A stretch of DNA of 64,000 nucleotides from assembly GCF_000204055.1 (NCBI RefSeq), contig NW_006768786.1:538216-602215 (forward strand). Reading direction: 5' to 3'. The DNA is from Melampsora larici-populina 98AG31 (Eukaryota; Basidiomycota; Pucciniomycetes; Pucciniales; Melampsoraceae). Position 1 is the stretch's first letter, and each line of letters opens with the position of its first letter. The position numbers were made by a program, and so were the translations under genes. The notes under the pieces are model-generated. The model made no database searches and was not told the origin of the DNA. It worked only from the letters and a program-made list of their open reading frames with translations. Below, piece by piece: positions 46,869 through 57,597 of this stretch.

Positions 46869-47400
46869 TTCATTTGTAGTGGGATTGCAGAGCTACAATA
46901 ACACCTCAAGTTCTGGAGAATTGGTACCAATGCACGAGGAAATTAGTATGGCAATAGTTCCATCTAAACCCACAGGATATATTCTTACGGCAGGTGAAGA
47001 TAGAATGGTACGGTTTTGAGACCTCTCAGCTGTTGAAGGATCCAGTACTGTTTCTGGACTTCATCTTGAAGCCGATTGACCACATTACAGGTAGGATGAT
47101 CATCTTCTTAAGGTATCTGACAATGCTGACAAAACTTCCTGGTCCCTTGCCGTTCAATGACTGATTTAGAGCGGATCAGTCTGCGAGTCCCATTCTCTAT
47201 CTGGAATATACTGCAAGACGTGAAGCTGGGAGCTCAAGTAGACAACCAGATTTGGAGCGCAACAATCCAGTGTCTACAACACATAGGTCAAATGTTGTGG
47301 CTGGATAACAGGAAAGTGTTTTACATAATCATTTAGATGCTGTTACAGCTGCTGCAGTCATAGACATCCCCTTCTGGTGTATTGACAGTGCAGATGAAAG
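46869..47400 (+). pseudogene. VPS15: Decayed VPS15 (PIK3R4) WD40 C-terminus
   Basis: One stretch reads ISMAIVPSKPTGYILTAGED followed by RMVRF-stop-DLSAVEGSSTVSGL, where the stop TGA replaces the WD-repeat Trp codon TGG. About 200 bp further, STTHRSNVVAG-stop-QESVL and HLDAVTAAAVIDIPFWCIDS match the last WD repeats of VPS15, the regulatory kinase-like subunit of the Vps34 PI3-kinase complex. Stops and missing parts mark a pseudogene fragment. Confidence 0.55.
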
Positions 47401-49680
47401 TATGTCTTCTTGTATGTTGCTTCAGCTTTACTTCTCCTTTACTGATTTATATGTTGTGGCATCAGTGGGAAAGAGACATGTGTATGAGTAGGCAGATTGC
47501 ACATAGGCGGTGGCCAGTTCAATAATTTTGCAGATGACTCTTGTTGTATGAGTCAATGAAGATATGAATGTTATTTTCATGGGTTCCAAATTTGAGTCTT
47601 GACATTTCATGATAGCACCTTGTCAAGTGCCTCATTGAATGTTTCAACAAAATTCTAGAATCCATTTCAACTTGCATTGCTAGATATCTGCACTTGACAA
47701 ATCAGATATGATACTGCTTGACTCCGAACTCTGGAGAGATTACACAAGTCTTGAAAAAGCATTTTTACGCACAAGCTAAAATGGACTTAAATGTGGGTGC
47801 ATCTGGTCAAGCAAGGGCAAAACCTGAAAAGAATGAGTTAACTAGGTATTTACCGTTTAACCCATCTAGACTCTTTGAACCAAATTTCGACCAAATCACA
47901 ATTAGAGTGTGTTGATAAAATGATAAAAAGCAATGAATATGGACAAGGATGTGAAAAGATTGACCTTGGCACTACCATTTCTAGCCAATGAATTATCATG
48001 GCTCTGAGTCCCCTGTTATCTTTGACCTCCAAGATACTTGTATGTACTTTCAACACAAAAATATCATTTCTGTAAATGTTTCTTCACATTTGTAAAGGTT
48101 TCTCATCTTGCATAAATGACTGATGATTGTACCAAATCTAGGTCAAAAGCTATACACAGGCTTACTTGTCTCTTTCTAGCTACTGAAAATGAGGAGATGC
48201 CATTTTGATGGATTTATTTGCATTAGGAACTCACTGTACCATCAAGCACGTTCCATGGAAATGCTATGTATTAGCATAATAATCCAGATTCAGATTCAGA
48301 TTCAAAGCCCTTCACAGAAATTCAGGAGCAAAGGAGTTTCAAAATTGCCTGTTACAGTAAATAAGCAGAAATGGTAACACAACAACAAGCAAGTTCTTTT
48401 GAAAATAGTGACATGGTTATGATGGTGAGATAAAAATACTCAGCACACAGTAGTTGTCAGACTGATTAGGAATGGTTGTAGTCTTCATTGTGCAAGTGGA
48501 AGATGCAACATCTACAAAGAATTTTCCGGTGGAAAGGGAAAGAGCAGCTCAATGAATCTGGACTGCATACATTAATTGATTAACAACAATAATGATCTGA
48601 AGGTCAGTAGGTTTGTGATAGAATTGAGGGACCTCATGAGTCATGGTTCAGATAGATTTTTAAGACAACTCAAGTCTATGTTATCATCTTATTAGGAGCC
48701 AACTTTGGCATATGATACAGGTAATTGACTGGATTCAAAGGATTTGAAAGAAGGTTAGGCATTGACATGTAATCACTGAAGCAAGCTTCAATTCACCAAT
48801 GCACTCTTTGAAAATGTGTCATAATATCAATTGCAAGTCTGGGTTGAATTTATCTGACCAGTATAAGTGATACTACAAAGGAATTTGACATTCAGACTGT
48901 GGTAGTCAGCAATGGAGAGGTCATCAACCATAGAAACAATGTCATGACTGGGAAAAGAGGGAATAGCAATGAAAACAGCATACCCTACAACAAAGTATCA
49001 GACCCATTACTCACAACTATTCCATAAGATCAGAAACACAGGGCACCATAGCTTCATTTAGTCCTCACAATCAAAGGGGGGGCAGTAAAGCTGGCAACAA
49101 GTTCAAAAATGTAAGCTAGCCACCTATAGCCACAAAACTCTCACCTGAGACAGTGCAAGCCATATATTGAGGACTAAATTTGATACAAACAGGACAAACC
49201 ACCAACAATTGATTGTAGTGCAGTACACTTTTCCTCTATAATCATGGAAATTGAAATAAATGCATTACATGGCTGTAATTCATTGTCTCCTTGTGGTTCA
49301 AGTTTTGAAAACAGGGTGCACAGGCAGACACAGAAAAGATACAACACCCTTGGGTCCAAAAGATCATTACAGTCTCAGACACAAGATCAGATTATTGCAT
49401 CAAAGAACAATAAATTGCAAGCAATGACTATCCATATAAAAATATTGGGTCTGGATACTTGTCTTGAACAATACTTCAATGGGCCTGAACTCTGATATAA
49501 ACCATACCCTTTGCAACACATACTCTGGTCTAACCTTTTTCTTTTTGTAGTGCATGATTTCTCACTTTTTAGCCCAGAGCCTGTCTGTGATAGCACATAC
49601 TCTGTCATAAACCCTACCAAAAGCTGTCCATAAGATGGTATATGGGTTATGTCAGAGTGGGCTGTAGGATAATGATGATG
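47401..49680. other. Gene-poor DNA
   Basis: No intact gene, TIR pair or LTR recognised. Short open frames lack any family resemblance. Confidence 0.45.
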
Positions 49681-49723
49681 CGGCGGCCGGGTGCCCAATC
49701 TCTAGTGATATCTAAAATGACTT

Positions 49724-49860
49724 GCCGATCGGTGAGCATATCCAGTACAGTACCAAACCTACTAGTTTGCCGCAAAGCTCTAGCAGCCTGACCGTCTACT
49801 GCATCTCAAATTTGTACAATCAAATATGCAACCGTACCATACTTTGACTGATATGACATT
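49724..49860 (-). pseudogene. PIS1: Phosphatidylinositol synthase fragment
   Basis: The minus strand reads KYGTVAYLIVQI, a TGA, then DAVDGQAARALRQTSRFGTV followed by LDMLTD. This fits the CDP-alcohol phosphatidyltransferase motif DG(X2)AR(X8)G(X3)D(X3)D exactly, in the form typical of PI synthase. Sequence on both sides is unrelated, so only about 45 codons survive. Confidence 0.6.
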
Positions 49861-50097
49861 CAATGTAATGAAACGATGCTAGAATGATTCGAGAATAACC
49901 TGTTGAATGAAATGCATTGAAGATTAGTAACGGTGGAAATGGGGGGTTTCTTTGGAGATGATCATGAAAAGAGCCTGACCGATTAGGTTCGGAACAAAGA
50001 GGAAACTTTGCGGTTTTGATATGATGATTTGTTTTCAGACGATTCGGATTGAATGATTTGTTGAAATTAATGGAATAGTTTATGAATTAGTTATGAA

Positions 50098-50366
50098 TTA
50101 GAATGGTTTTTCTTCAGAGATTGATGATATTAACATGTTTTCGTCTGTACAAGGTGAACCCAAGTTAGGATTTAATGATGAAGATGAGTTCGATGATGAT
50201 GATGATGATGATGAAGTTTGCGTATTAGTTGACGGTGGAAAGTTGAGCTGATGATGGTCGTTGTTCATTGAAATGGATGAGATTGGTTTGATGCTTGATT
50301 GATTTGAAGTTGAGTTTGGTAAACAGGAAAGTTGGAAATCAAACAAGTCTGGTAAACTGTTCTGAT
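50098..50366 (-). CDS. Last exon of an unidentified gene (partial)
   Basis: After the acceptor TTTCACAG (50367-50374 on the minus strand) an open frame reads DQNSLPDLFDFQLSCLPNST and on through Ser/Asn-rich sequence with a run of eight Ser to EEKPF-stop. Such acidic, Ser-rich tails are common in regulatory proteins. No upstream exon is identified to 50900, so this is either a gene remnant or the end of a gene with missed short exons. Confidence 0.35.
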
Positions 50367-50905
50367 CCTGTGAAATGAAATCGATCAGTTAAAGAATCTG
50401 TTCGAAATCCAAATTCAAGCTTTAAGGCTGGGTTCATGTACTCAAGTTCTGAGTTAAAGACGTTCAAGTCTATCTGATTCCCAGGAGAACATGACCTCAG
50501 TCAGTTGATCAGATCGACTCTTCGAGGAACTTAAGTGAACTGACACCTTCATGGAATCAAGATTGCTCATAGGAAGACTGAACAAAAACATTTGACGTTG
50601 AAGATTCCCAATGATTCAGAACAATCAGAGTAGCATTTTTTTTGAAAAGAAACTAACAGAGTTGAGAGAATGTTGTCATAGAATCACTTGGTTTACAAAT
50701 TACCTGGAGTACAAAAAACAAACTGGTGCAATGATGGCTATGATAAGCAGACAGCAAGCTGACTTCGAACTTTGATCAGGAGAACGCGTAGAAGAGTCTT
50801 CTGGAGGAAAGAAAACGTTGCATGTTATGATAAGGTCTGTGTTTACCTCCACCTATAGCCCTCCTGAAGTTGCCAAATACGTTGATTGCCTTGACATCTG
50901 CCAGA
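50367..50905. other. 3' flank of secreted-peptide gene copy 1
   Basis: From about 50570 this matches the 3' flanks of the other two copies (57960-58310, 61270-61615), with scattered differences, so it belongs to the duplicated unit. Confidence 0.6.
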
Positions 50906-51420
50906 TCAGCAACAACCGGGTCCATCATCACATGGGTCGCAGGGTGGGTTGATCGTCTGAGGTTGGGGCTTGGTAAGGTTCGGGACGCTATTACTTTTGG
51001 AGCCACGAGTTTGGAGGGGTTTTGAGCTAGTGAAATTTGTTTTGTGTAGACAAGTATCACATCAATCACTCAAACGATGAACGAGAGTAGAGTCGAGAGT
51101 CGACGCTCAGAACGGTCACTTACGACCTCTTTTCGATGGTGGAAGTGAACTCTACAGATCGGCGTTGTAGGACTTCACGATTTACACTGAGATCAAGCAG
51201 GTCATGCGTTAGGAAAAGTTTCTGAGAGCGGTTGTAACACAGAAAAAGATGTCAAGCCTTTGCTCACGTTTGGTCAACTTGGACGCGGCGGGCAGAGGTT
51301 GTGGCTTTAAGAAGAGATAGAGGATTGAGTAAGATTGAGTACGAATGGAGATCCGGATTAGTGTGTATGAATTCACTGACCTGCAAGAACAGCAGCAATG
51401 ATGATTTTGAAGAAAAGCAT
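50906..51420 (-). CDS. Secreted cysteine-rich preproprotein, copy 1, 86 aa
   Basis: Four exons (51381-51420, 51268-51304, 51124-51186, 50906-51026), all GT-AG and in phase, 261 nt. Exon 1 gives the signal peptide MLFFKIIIAAVLA. Exons 2 and 3 give a pro-region ending LQRR ... STIEKR, two dibasic sites of the kind cut by Kex2. Exon 4 encodes a 40-residue peptide ending PPCDPCDDGPGCC. Two further copies (58315-58838, 61619-62104) keep the same exon phases, the EKR and the C-terminal motif. A TATA box lies about 130 bp upstream (51546-51556). No known family is recognised; a candidate effector-like or signalling peptide by architecture only. A copia element is inserted 437 bp upstream of the ATG. 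Confidence 0.75.
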
Positions 51421-51545
51421 GGCAAATCCTTGATTGTTGAGGAATGAGACAGGTTTGATGGGATATTTCAACGTATAAGGTCTGAAAGAGACTGACAAGT
51501 TTTGGTGTGAGAGGGAATGAAGGAGTCAAGGACATGTTAAAGGAG

Positions 51546-51556
51546 CTTTTATATAA
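51546..51556 (-). promoter_or_regulatory. TATA box of secreted-peptide copy 1
   Basis: TTATATAAAAG on the minus strand, 126 bp before the ATG. Copy 2 has TTATATAAGAG at the equivalent place (58956-58966). Confidence 0.6.
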
Positions 51557-51856
51557 CTTTTGTAATCTTACCATAATCTTACGCGACACTGATACCCACT
51601 CAACCAACCATAAATACAACATTAGACTTTGACACGGGTTGAAGCGGGTTGATCAATACTCCTGAAGTATTTTGTAATACATTCTATTTTTAGTTTTAAA
51701 TGAGGGAACTGTCGAAAAAAGGTTGGAATTGATATACACCATCAATTGTAAATTTGCTTCCGGTTCGTTATTTTTAGGTTAGTAAAAAACTCAGCCTGGC
51801 ACAGCCTGAGGCTTGAGCGGCTCAGGCTCAGATGATTTTTCCCAGCACCGGTGTTT

Positions 51857-52525
51857 TGTAATGAACAGGTAGGATCTCTCTTTCTTTAGGATAAAACTTA
51901 TATTTTAATTTCTTTAACAATAATATTTTATGTAAGTAAAAACGTAACAAACAACTTTGATAAAAAAGATAAGAGAGAAATTGTAGTACCTTTAACAATA
52001 ACTACACTTATGAGATTCAACTTTGTAACACGAATTTTAAATCGAACAATGTAATCAAAAAAGCGAAAGTCTACATTTTGAGGAATCAATTTAAAATTAG
52101 ATAAAGAAGAAATCAGACATCATAAATAGAACCAAGCTATACCTCCTTTCCTTTCGATAAAAGCTTGAGTTCGATTTAGATTCAGCTTTATAGTTGAATA
52201 GATTTGTCGTGTAGTATTGAGTGTTTTAGAACGAAACGAGGAAGTGACAATTTTCTTGACGATCAAAGGAAAACGATAAAAAGAGAAAACGATGAGAAGA
52301 TTTTGAATAGTTTTTTATCGAAGTTCTTTTGGGCAAGGACTCGAGGGTTTTTGTGAGCGAAACATATCCAGTGACGTCATACATGTTTGTCAGCAAAGCG
52401 TACAACACAGATCAGCACACACAACGGAACAACGGAATCAGGGCAACACAGCATAACAGCAGAGCAAACGGAATCAGGGCAACACAGCAGCAAAACAGGT
52501 CAGTGATTTATTACCGATCATAACA
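51857..52525 (-). repeat. 3' LTR of copia-2
   Basis: 669 bp, identical by eye to 56807-57475 (constant offset of 4950). Contains repeated GGAATCAGGGCAACACAGCA blocks near 52433 and 52470. Confidence 0.93.
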
Positions 52526-55500
52526 CTCCCCCTAAATCACAACGCGCCATCTTGAGCTGTTTCATAGCTGATTGATGTTTCACGCTTCCTAACGGTTTAG
52601 TCAAAACATCAGCTATCATATCTTCTGAGGCCACTTGACGTATCGACATTAAGTTCTTCATTATTAGGTCTCTGAGATATTGATACCGAACTTCAATATG
52701 TTTAGAGTTGGGATTTAATTGAGCTTCTTGGCTAATAGTCACTGCACCGGTGTTGTCGTTGATCAGTAATGGAGGTTTGGAGATTTTTAAATTTAAACTT
52801 GTCATTAAGATCGACATCCAGCGCAATTGCTTGGCACATTTATTAGACGATATGTACTCAGCTTCAGTAGTAGATTGAGCAACTACAGATTGTTTCTTTG
52901 TCGTCCAGCAGATCGGATTGTTGTATAAGGTCAAAGTGAATCCGGAAGTTGACTTTTTGGTGACAAAAGACGTGGCGTAATCGGCATCGGCCCATCCGCA
53001 TAGTTCTGGTTCGAGACTGGTGGATTGAGTGTACAATAACCCTAAAGAGACGGTGCCTTTCAAATATCTGAACAAATGACAGATAGCCGACCAATGAAAG
53101 GTATTCGGGTTAGTCGCGAATTGAGTGAGGAGGTTGACAGTGAATGTGAGATCAGGCCGGGTGTGAAGAGCCAAGTGATTAAACATTCCTAGAGCTTGTT
53201 GACAAAGTAAGACTTTCACGGGATCGCCTTGACTGGCGACTAGAGCGTGTAGATTCATCGGAGCGGGAGTTTTGATGGGGTTGCATTCAGACATATCGAA
53301 GCGCTCAAGTGTCTTCTTTGCGAAATCAGTTTGGTGAAGTAGAATGGATCCATCAGTTTTCCAGTCGAGGCTGTAACCTAGATGCTGAGTTGGACGTTCT
53401 TTGATTTTCATGGTGAAGGCTTTCTTTAAGTCTTTAAAGAGATTCATAATCGAGTCTTTGTTCTTGCTTACAACGAATCCGTCATCAACATGGATGTGAA
53501 GAAAGATTGATTTGTCTTCGTTGACAAACAGAGATTCGTCGCCTTGAGAGGAGTACATACCTGCGGTCAGCAGTACCTCGACCAATTTTGCTTTCCATCG
53601 ACGGGGAGCTTGTTTTGTGCCGTATAGCGATTTATACAACAGCCAGACAAAGTCTTCCATCCCGATTTCTTCAAATCCACTGACTTGCGAAACATAAATC
53701 GGAGCGTCAATGAGGCCTTCAAGAAAGGCGGTCTCAATGTCGAATTGATAAGCGTAGAGTTTGTTTTGGACAACGAGCACAAGGAGAAGTTTGAAAGACT
53801 CATTTCGAGCAACGGAAGCATAAGTCCTGAAGTAATGTATGCCTTCTTCTTGATCGTTTCCCAGACATACCCAGCGAGCTTTGAACCGAGAAGTTTCACC
53901 AAATTCATTTAATTTCTTTTTTAACCTCCACATACCTCCTATTACTTTATCGTGAAGAGGGCGTGGTACCAGGGTTCCAGTTTCCTTTGAAATCAAGGAG
54001 TTGAATTCGCTCTGCATAGCTTCTTTCCACTTAGGCGCTTCATCAGGATTGGTGAGTGCTTCCCTTAGACTTACATCAATCGCAAGATTCAGTTCAAGTT
54101 CTTCTTCGGCTTCACTGACGGCACTAGTCTTCTTCCGACGAGTTGATTTGAGAATGTTGGATGGATCAACTTTAGATGAAATGTCTTTAGGAGCTTTGTC
54201 GGAATAGGGAATAGTCGTGTAGTGAGACTTCTTAGGAGCAGGCGGTGCGGGTCTAGGAGCCGGAGGAGGCGTTTGTGGAAGAGGAGGCGTTTGCGGAAGA
54301 GGAGGCGTTTGTGGAAGAAGAGGAAGATCCGAAGGTATTGCCGGGGTACCTTGAGTGGTCGAGGTAGCGGTGATTTTCTTCGGAGTTTTCAAGTGAATAA
54401 CTGTGTTTTCTGACTTGTAAGTCGTTTTTCGAAGAGGAAGAGTCTCGATGGGTTTCTTCAAGATTGATTCTGACTTGTAGGGGAAATTCAATGGAGATGA
54501 TGAATAGTCTCTACTTATGATGATATGTCGATTTCTTAGATTGAGAAATCTTCCGGCATCGGAGAAGGGTTCGTAACCGAGAAACAACATAGGGTTGGAT
54601 GGTGGGAGAATTTTGGATTCTTGCTGTTGACGAACAAACACCTTCAGTCCGAAAGGGATGAGTTTTGTAAGCTTTCGAAGTGGTTCAATGCTTAGGTTTA
54701 AGTCACTCAGTACACTGACCGGTGAAATCCAATTAAGTGGTTTAGAAGGCAGTATGTTGATAAGTTGAGAGGCATATCTAGCGGCTTCATCCCAAAAGTT
54801 CATCGGGACTGAACATTGCGCTAGAATGCACCGCATCTTGACAAGTAAAGTTTGATTGAATCTTTCGGACAGACCATTCGTTTCAGGAGAATTTGCTGGG
54901 CCTTGTTCAATGGAGATTCCGAGTTTAGCAAATTCGTTTACTAAATAGGTGGAAGTGAATTCACCGCCTCTATCTGAGTGAAAATAAGAGGGATTCGATC
55001 CAGTCTTCGATTTGATTTCAGCGATGTATTGGAGAATTCGGTTTGGAGCCTCCGATTTTTTCTTTAGCAGATAGATTCTATTGAATCTTGAGAAATCGTC
55101 GATAAGTACCAGAACGTACTTTATACCTTGTCCGGTTACTGGAGTGATCTGTAGTAAGTCGGAGTGAATTTTTTCGAAAGGCTTAGATGCACTAGGGATA
55201 GGATTTGAGTGAGGTGAATTCTTCAATTTACATCGCAAGCAGATGAGACATCCTGAACTATTTTCGACGGCTGATGATTTGATTTCATTAATCTCCAGGA
55301 ATTTCTTGAGATAGACGTCTGAGGGATGTCCGAGAATGATATGCCAGTCTTTTGGCTCTGAGAGATTAATTTCTTGAATTGAATTGACTGAAGAAGTGTT
55401 CTTGGACACATACAAATCACCATCACGAAAGAAACGAAATATGGTTTTGTCACCTAATCTTACTTGTACTTTTCGATGAGAATGAATTATATTCATTCCA

Positions 55501-56729
55501 TGGTCCTCAAGTTGAGTAGTTGAGATCAGATTTCTTGGACCGTTTTCAGAGTAGTACACCGGATAAATGATGGTGCCTCCAAAATTGAGTTTGCCGACAT
55601 GAGAAATGGCGACTGATCCTCCATAAGTATTCATGGATTTCGAGATTGGTTTGGGATCAATTAATAGATCAAGGTTGTTGATGGTGGATTTGGTAGCTCC
55701 GGAGTCATAAACAAGTTGAAATTTTTCGGCACCGAGGTAATTGACAGAATCGGTGATCATGAAACCACTGTCGTCAATGTTGTTTTCTTGACGATGTTGA
55801 ATATGGTCTACTCGTTCGTCTTCAGATTCAGAGGATTGTTGAATGTGATGAGCTTCCGAAGATTTATGTTGAGAGAGATGTTGGGCGACTAAACGGGCAA
55901 CTTTTTCATCGATGGACTCAAAGTTTTTAACCCAAGGTTTTTTGGTAGTGATGATGCTTTTAGGATTGAAAGAGGAAGAAGAAGGATTAGGCTGAGATGA
56001 AGATGAGTTGGGCTTTTCGTTTCTTTTTCCTTTGACCTTTGAAAAGTTAACAACTTCGGTTTCTTGCGATTCCCGACGGTTATGCTCCATGATAAGCTTA
56101 TCGTAGCAGGATTCGAAACTGAATGGACTAAGGTCCCAGCAATTTTGAATTAAAGGTGTTAATCCTTCGTCATCATTAAAACTGAGTAAGAAGAAAATAG
56201 CGGCAAGTTCAGTGGAAATGGTTAAAACAGTAGGTTTGGTGGCGGCCAATGAAGCTGAAAGCGAAGTGTAAGTTCCGGAGATTTGGTCGCAATGTTCCTG
56301 AATGGAACTCCCAGGAATGTATCGAAGAGACATCCAGTGTTGTACCTTCATTCCAATCATAAGAATTGAAGAGACACCACAGGATTTAGCGAGAGCGGTG
56401 TAGGCGTCATGGAAGCTTTTGCTATTTTTCAATAGTATAGCTCGAAGTTCGGAAGATACAGTTTCGAAGAGCTTGTTAATAGCCCAGGCGTTTTTGCGTT
56501 TGAAAGCGGGTTTGTTGATGTTGGCGGCAACCCATTTCTCGTCCAGTAAATCGTCGTATCCTTTACTGACGAGGATGTTATCGAAACGTATTTGCCATTC
56601 ATGCCAATTTTTTCGAGTCAATTTGATGATTTTGACTTTGGTTGAAGAATGATTATCTGAATCAGAGGAGGAATCATTTTCGTTTTCGTCTTTTCCGGTG
56701 GCCTTGGTCGAAAAAGTAGGTTGAGACAT
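52518..56729 (-). CDS. Copia-2 Gag-Pol polyprotein, 1403 aa
   Basis: One frame from ATG 56727-56729 to a stop overlapping the LTR by 8 bp. Gag: KLTRKNWHEWQIRFDNIL (about 36-53), no clear zinc knuckle. Protease LVYDSGATKST (about 338). Integrase zinc finger HIILGHPS ... CLICLRC (about 460-500), core with HSDLL, SDRGGEFTST and NGLSERFNQTL. A linker with repeated PPLPQTP. RT: GGMWRLKKKLNEFG, FDIETAFLEG, LYGTKQAPRRW and active site HVDDGFVV (about 1080). RNase H: WADADYA, SVVAQSTTEAEY, NDNTGA, ending IADVLTKPLG, the usual copia C-terminus. All catalytic motifs are present, so the element could be autonomous. Confidence 0.95.
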   Translation of the reverse strand: MSQPTFSTKATGKDENENDSSSDSDNHSSTKVKIIKLTRKNWHEWQIRFDNILVSKGYDDLLDEKWVAANINKPAFKRKNAWAINKLFETVSSELRAILLKNSKSFHDAYTALAKSCGVSSILMIGMKVQHWMSLRYIPGSSIQEHCDQISGTYTSLSASLAATKPTVLTISTELAAIFFLLSFNDDEGLTPLIQNCWDLSPFSFESCYDKLIMEHNRRESQETEVVNFSKVKGKRNEKPNSSSSQPNPSSSSFNPKSIITTKKPWVKNFESIDEKVARLVAQHLSQHKSSEAHHIQQSSESEDERVDHIQHRQENNIDDSGFMITDSVNYLGAEKFQLVYDSGATKSTINNLDLLIDPKPISKSMNTYGGSVAISHVGKLNFGGTIIYPVYYSENGPRNLISTTQLEDHGMNIIHSHRKVQVRLGDKTIFRFFRDGDLYVSKNTSSVNSIQEINLSEPKDWHIILGHPSDVYLKKFLEINEIKSSAVENSSGCLICLRCKLKNSPHSNPIPSASKPFEKIHSDLLQITPVTGQGIKYVLVLIDDFSRFNRIYLLKKKSEAPNRILQYIAEIKSKTGSNPSYFHSDRGGEFTSTYLVNEFAKLGISIEQGPANSPETNGLSERFNQTLLVKMRCILAQCSVPMNFWDEAARYASQLINILPSKPLNWISPVSVLSDLNLSIEPLRKLTKLIPFGLKVFVRQQQESKILPPSNPMLFLGYEPFSDAGRFLNLRNRHIIISRDYSSSPLNFPYKSESILKKPIETLPLRKTTYKSENTVIHLKTPKKITATSTTQGTPAIPSDLPLLPQTPPLPQTPPLPQTPPPAPRPAPPAPKKSHYTTIPYSDKAPKDISSKVDPSNILKSTRRKKTSAVSEAEEELELNLAIDVSLREALTNPDEAPKWKEAMQSEFNSLISKETGTLVPRPLHDKVIGGMWRLKKKLNEFGETSRFKARWVCLGNDQEEGIHYFRTYASVARNESFKLLLVLVVQNKLYAYQFDIETAFLEGLIDAPIYVSQVSGFEEIGMEDFVWLLYKSLYGTKQAPRRWKAKLVEVLLTAGMYSSQGDESLFVNEDKSIFLHIHVDDGFVVSKNKDSIMNLFKDLKKAFTMKIKERPTQHLGYSLDWKTDGSILLHQTDFAKKTLERFDMSECNPIKTPAPMNLHALVASQGDPVKVLLCQQALGMFNHLALHTRPDLTFTVNLLTQFATNPNTFHWSAICHLFRYLKGTVSLGLLYTQSTSLEPELCGWADADYATSFVTKKSTSGFTLTLYNNPICWTTKKQSVVAQSTTEAEYISSNKCAKQLRWMSILMTSLNLKISKPPLLINDNTGAVTISQEAQLNPNSKHIEVRYQYLRDLIMKNLMSIRQVASEDMIADVLTKPLGSVKHQSAMKQLKMARCDLGGVL

Positions 56730-56792
56730 CTCAAACGAGTCGTTCTAAAAACTACGAATGTAAAAAGAAATAATATAGTTTTTCCAAGAGGA

Positions 56793-56806
56793 GTCTCTCG
56801 CTACCA
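56793..56806 (-). promoter_or_regulatory. Primer-binding site of copia-2 (tRNA 3' end type)
   Basis: TGGTAGCGAGAGAC directly follows the 5' LTR on the minus strand. TGG pairs with a tRNA CCA end and TGGTAGC fits initiator tRNA-Met acceptor stems, unlike the half-tRNA site of copia-1. Confidence 0.6.
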
Positions 56807-57475
56807 TGTAATGAACAGGTAGGATCTCTCTTTCTTTAGGATAAAACTTATATTTTAATTTCTTTAACAATAATATTTTATGTAAGTAAAAACGTAACAA
56901 ACAACTTTGATAAAAAAGATAAGAGAGAAATTGTAGTACCTTTAACAATAACTACACTTATGAGATTCAACTTTGTAACACGAATTTTAAATCGAACAAT
57001 GTAATCAAAAAAGCGAAAGTCTACATTTTGAGGAATCAATTTAAAATTAGATAAAGAAGAAATCAGACATCATAAATAGAACCAAGCTATACCTCCTTTC
57101 CTTTCGATAAAAGCTTGAGTTCGATTTAGATTCAGCTTTATAGTTGAATAGATTTGTCGTGTAGTATTGAGTGTTTTAGAACGAAACGAGGAAGTGACAA
57201 TTTTCTTGACGATCAAAGGAAAACGATAAAAAGAGAAAACGATGAGAAGATTTTGAATAGTTTTTTATCGAAGTTCTTTTGGGCAAGGACTCGAGGGTTT
57301 TTGTGAGCGAAACATATCCAGTGACGTCATACATGTTTGTCAGCAAAGCGTACAACACAGATCAGCACACACAACGGAACAACGGAATCAGGGCAACACA
57401 GCATAACAGCAGAGCAAACGGAATCAGGGCAACACAGCAGCAAAACAGGTCAGTGATTTATTACCGATCATAACA
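56807..57475 (-). repeat. 5' LTR of copia-2
   Basis: 669 bp, TG...CA type ends (TGTTATGATC ... CATTACA on the minus strand), identical by eye to the 3' LTR. Confidence 0.93.
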
Positions 57476-57597
57476 TGTTTCCCAGTCCACACACCAGGAG
57501 GAATAATCTGTCACATTTCAATATTGATGATGATATCGAGTGATTGTTGTGGTTGATGGTCATTGATTGTGGTATTGGAATTGATCGAGTGGAAAGT

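Larger units (their letters stand above)
51857..57475 (-). mobile_element. Ty1/copia retrotransposon, apparently intact and young
   Basis: 5619 bp on the minus strand. Two 669-bp LTRs (51857-52525, 56807-57475) look identical throughout. The 5-bp duplication TGTTT flanks it (51852-51856, 57476-57480). A single uninterrupted 1403-aa gag-pol frame lies inside. Polypurine AGGGGGAG precedes the 3' LTR and a TGG-type primer site follows the 5' LTR. Identical LTRs mean recent insertion. Confidence 0.95.

Noticed and set aside
52226..52523. 60- and 64-codon frames, repeated exactly at 57176-57473
   Set aside because: They are parts of the two LTRs of copia-2, not genes.
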